Translations under genes and position numbers: made by a program
The notes under the pieces: generated by a model
The model's input: the letters and a program-made list of their open reading frames with translations, nothing else
The model's database searches: none
Told to the model about the DNA's origin: nothing
Assembly (NCBI GenBank): GCA_031287585.1
Contig: JAITST010000091.1
Span: forward strand, 1-5,711
Direction: 5' to 3'
DNA: 5,711 nucleotides
Origin: Planctomycetaceae bacterium
Lineage (GTDB): Bacteria; Planctomycetota; Planctomycetia; Pirellulales; Thermoguttaceae
Shown: one piece after another, positions 5,477-5,711 of the stretch
Position numbering within the stretch: the first letter of the stretch is position 1
Layout of the letters: each line of letters begins with the position of its first letter

Positions 5477-5711
5477 TGCAAATGTATCCGGTTTGATTTA
5501 CTGATTTACTAGACTTGTTCGGTAACTCTTTATTTTGCCACGAATACACGAATATACGAATAATTCGTTATAAAGTTCGTGCCATCGGTATTGCCACGAG
5601 GTTTGGTTTGGCTTGTAAGTTGAGAGGAACTTATCGTGAGAATTGTTTGAGCGGCACGTAGTTAGACGACGCTTTTGTTGGGCAACCGGCAAGGGTGGAA
5701 TTCGTCGAGCG
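5477..5711. other. right-end intergenic region without an assigned gene
   Basis: These 235 bases after the zinc-ribbon gene contain a tandem GATTTACT pair (5495-5510), a decayed palindromic repeat (5538-5584) and a small hairpin TAAGTT-GAGAGG-AACTTA (5617-5634). None is followed by a T tract, so I see no convincing terminator. Minus-strand frames entering from the right edge are open for short distances, but none has recognisable protein content. Confidence 0.5.
5538..5584. repeat. 8-bp CACGAAT tandem units with partial inverted copy
   Basis: CCACGAAT (5538), ACACGAAT (5546) and ATACGAAT (5554) are three adjacent 8-base units, followed by AATTCGTT, which starts an inverted part. ACGAA-TAA-TTCGT (5556-5568) is a perfect short palindrome. 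Further right, TTCGTGCC (5576-5583) mirrors the outer GCCACGAA with one base missing. From memory, GCCACGAAT...ATTCGTGGC palindromes are widespread intergenic repeats in environmental bacterial genomes. This copy is asymmetric and looks degenerate. It may fold as RNA after the zinc-ribbon gene, but it has no T tract. Confidence 0.5.

Noticed and set aside
5495..5510. Tandem GATTTACT pair after the zinc-ribbon gene
   Set aside because: Two copies of an AT-rich 8-mer are too little to call a meaningful repeat or site.
5617..5634. Hairpin TAAGTT-GAGAGG-AACTTA as a terminator
   Set aside because: The stem is only 6 bp, AT-rich and not followed by a T tract.
5498..5711. Minus-strand frames open from the right edge
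   Set aside because: More than one frame is open, all are short, one crosses the palindromic repeat, and none has recognisable protein content; a gene end cannot be claimed.

Overview
The window looks like ordinary chromosome from a bacterium, most probably a planctomycete (Planctomycetota). Three things support this. The incomplete GTPase carries a DTPDIDSD / QKYNDAAV signature that I associate from memory with planctomycete genomes. The TPR protein and the zinc-ribbon tail-anchored protein are of kinds common in that phylum. None of the five confident genes has a Shine-Dalgarno sequence before its start. The assignment is inference, since there is no rRNA or marker gene to test it. Base composition is moderate, with AT-rich intergenic DNA.

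Layout. Positions 1-780 (minus strand) hold the first 260 codons of a P-loop GTPase whose 3' end lies beyond the left edge. Just upstream of it, a 31-codon ORF has a perfect AGGAGG and stops inside the GTPase start codon (ATGA overlap); it may be a leader ORF. The divergent spacer 781-1414 also contains a decayed inverted repeat built from CGCAGAG-like words (918-1038), a short minus-strand stretch that looks like coding remnant (1140-1295), and two TATAAT boxes. Next comes aroF (1415-2233, plus strand), a core-only DAHP synthase for the first step of aromatic amino acid synthesis.

After a 132-bp spacer there is a three-gene plus-strand cluster. It encodes an exported TPR protein with a long charged, disordered tail, resembling BatC of the Bat aerotolerance loci (2366-4060); a GT4-family glycosyltransferase (4104-5237); and an 80-residue protein with an N-terminal zinc ribbon and a C-terminal membrane anchor (5234-5476). 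The 43-bp gap and the 4-bp ATGA overlap suggest one transcript. An envelope role for the cluster is plausible, but no pathway is proven.

The right end (5477-5711) has no convincing gene. It holds a second decayed repeat, built from 8-bp CACGAAT units with a partial inverted copy. I see no CRISPR array, transposase, phage gene, tRNA, rRNA or defence system. I do not think the window contains a clearly new system. The most interesting points are the possible GTPase leader ORF, the orphan BatC-like gene paired with a glycosyltransferase, and the two palindromic intergenic repeats.
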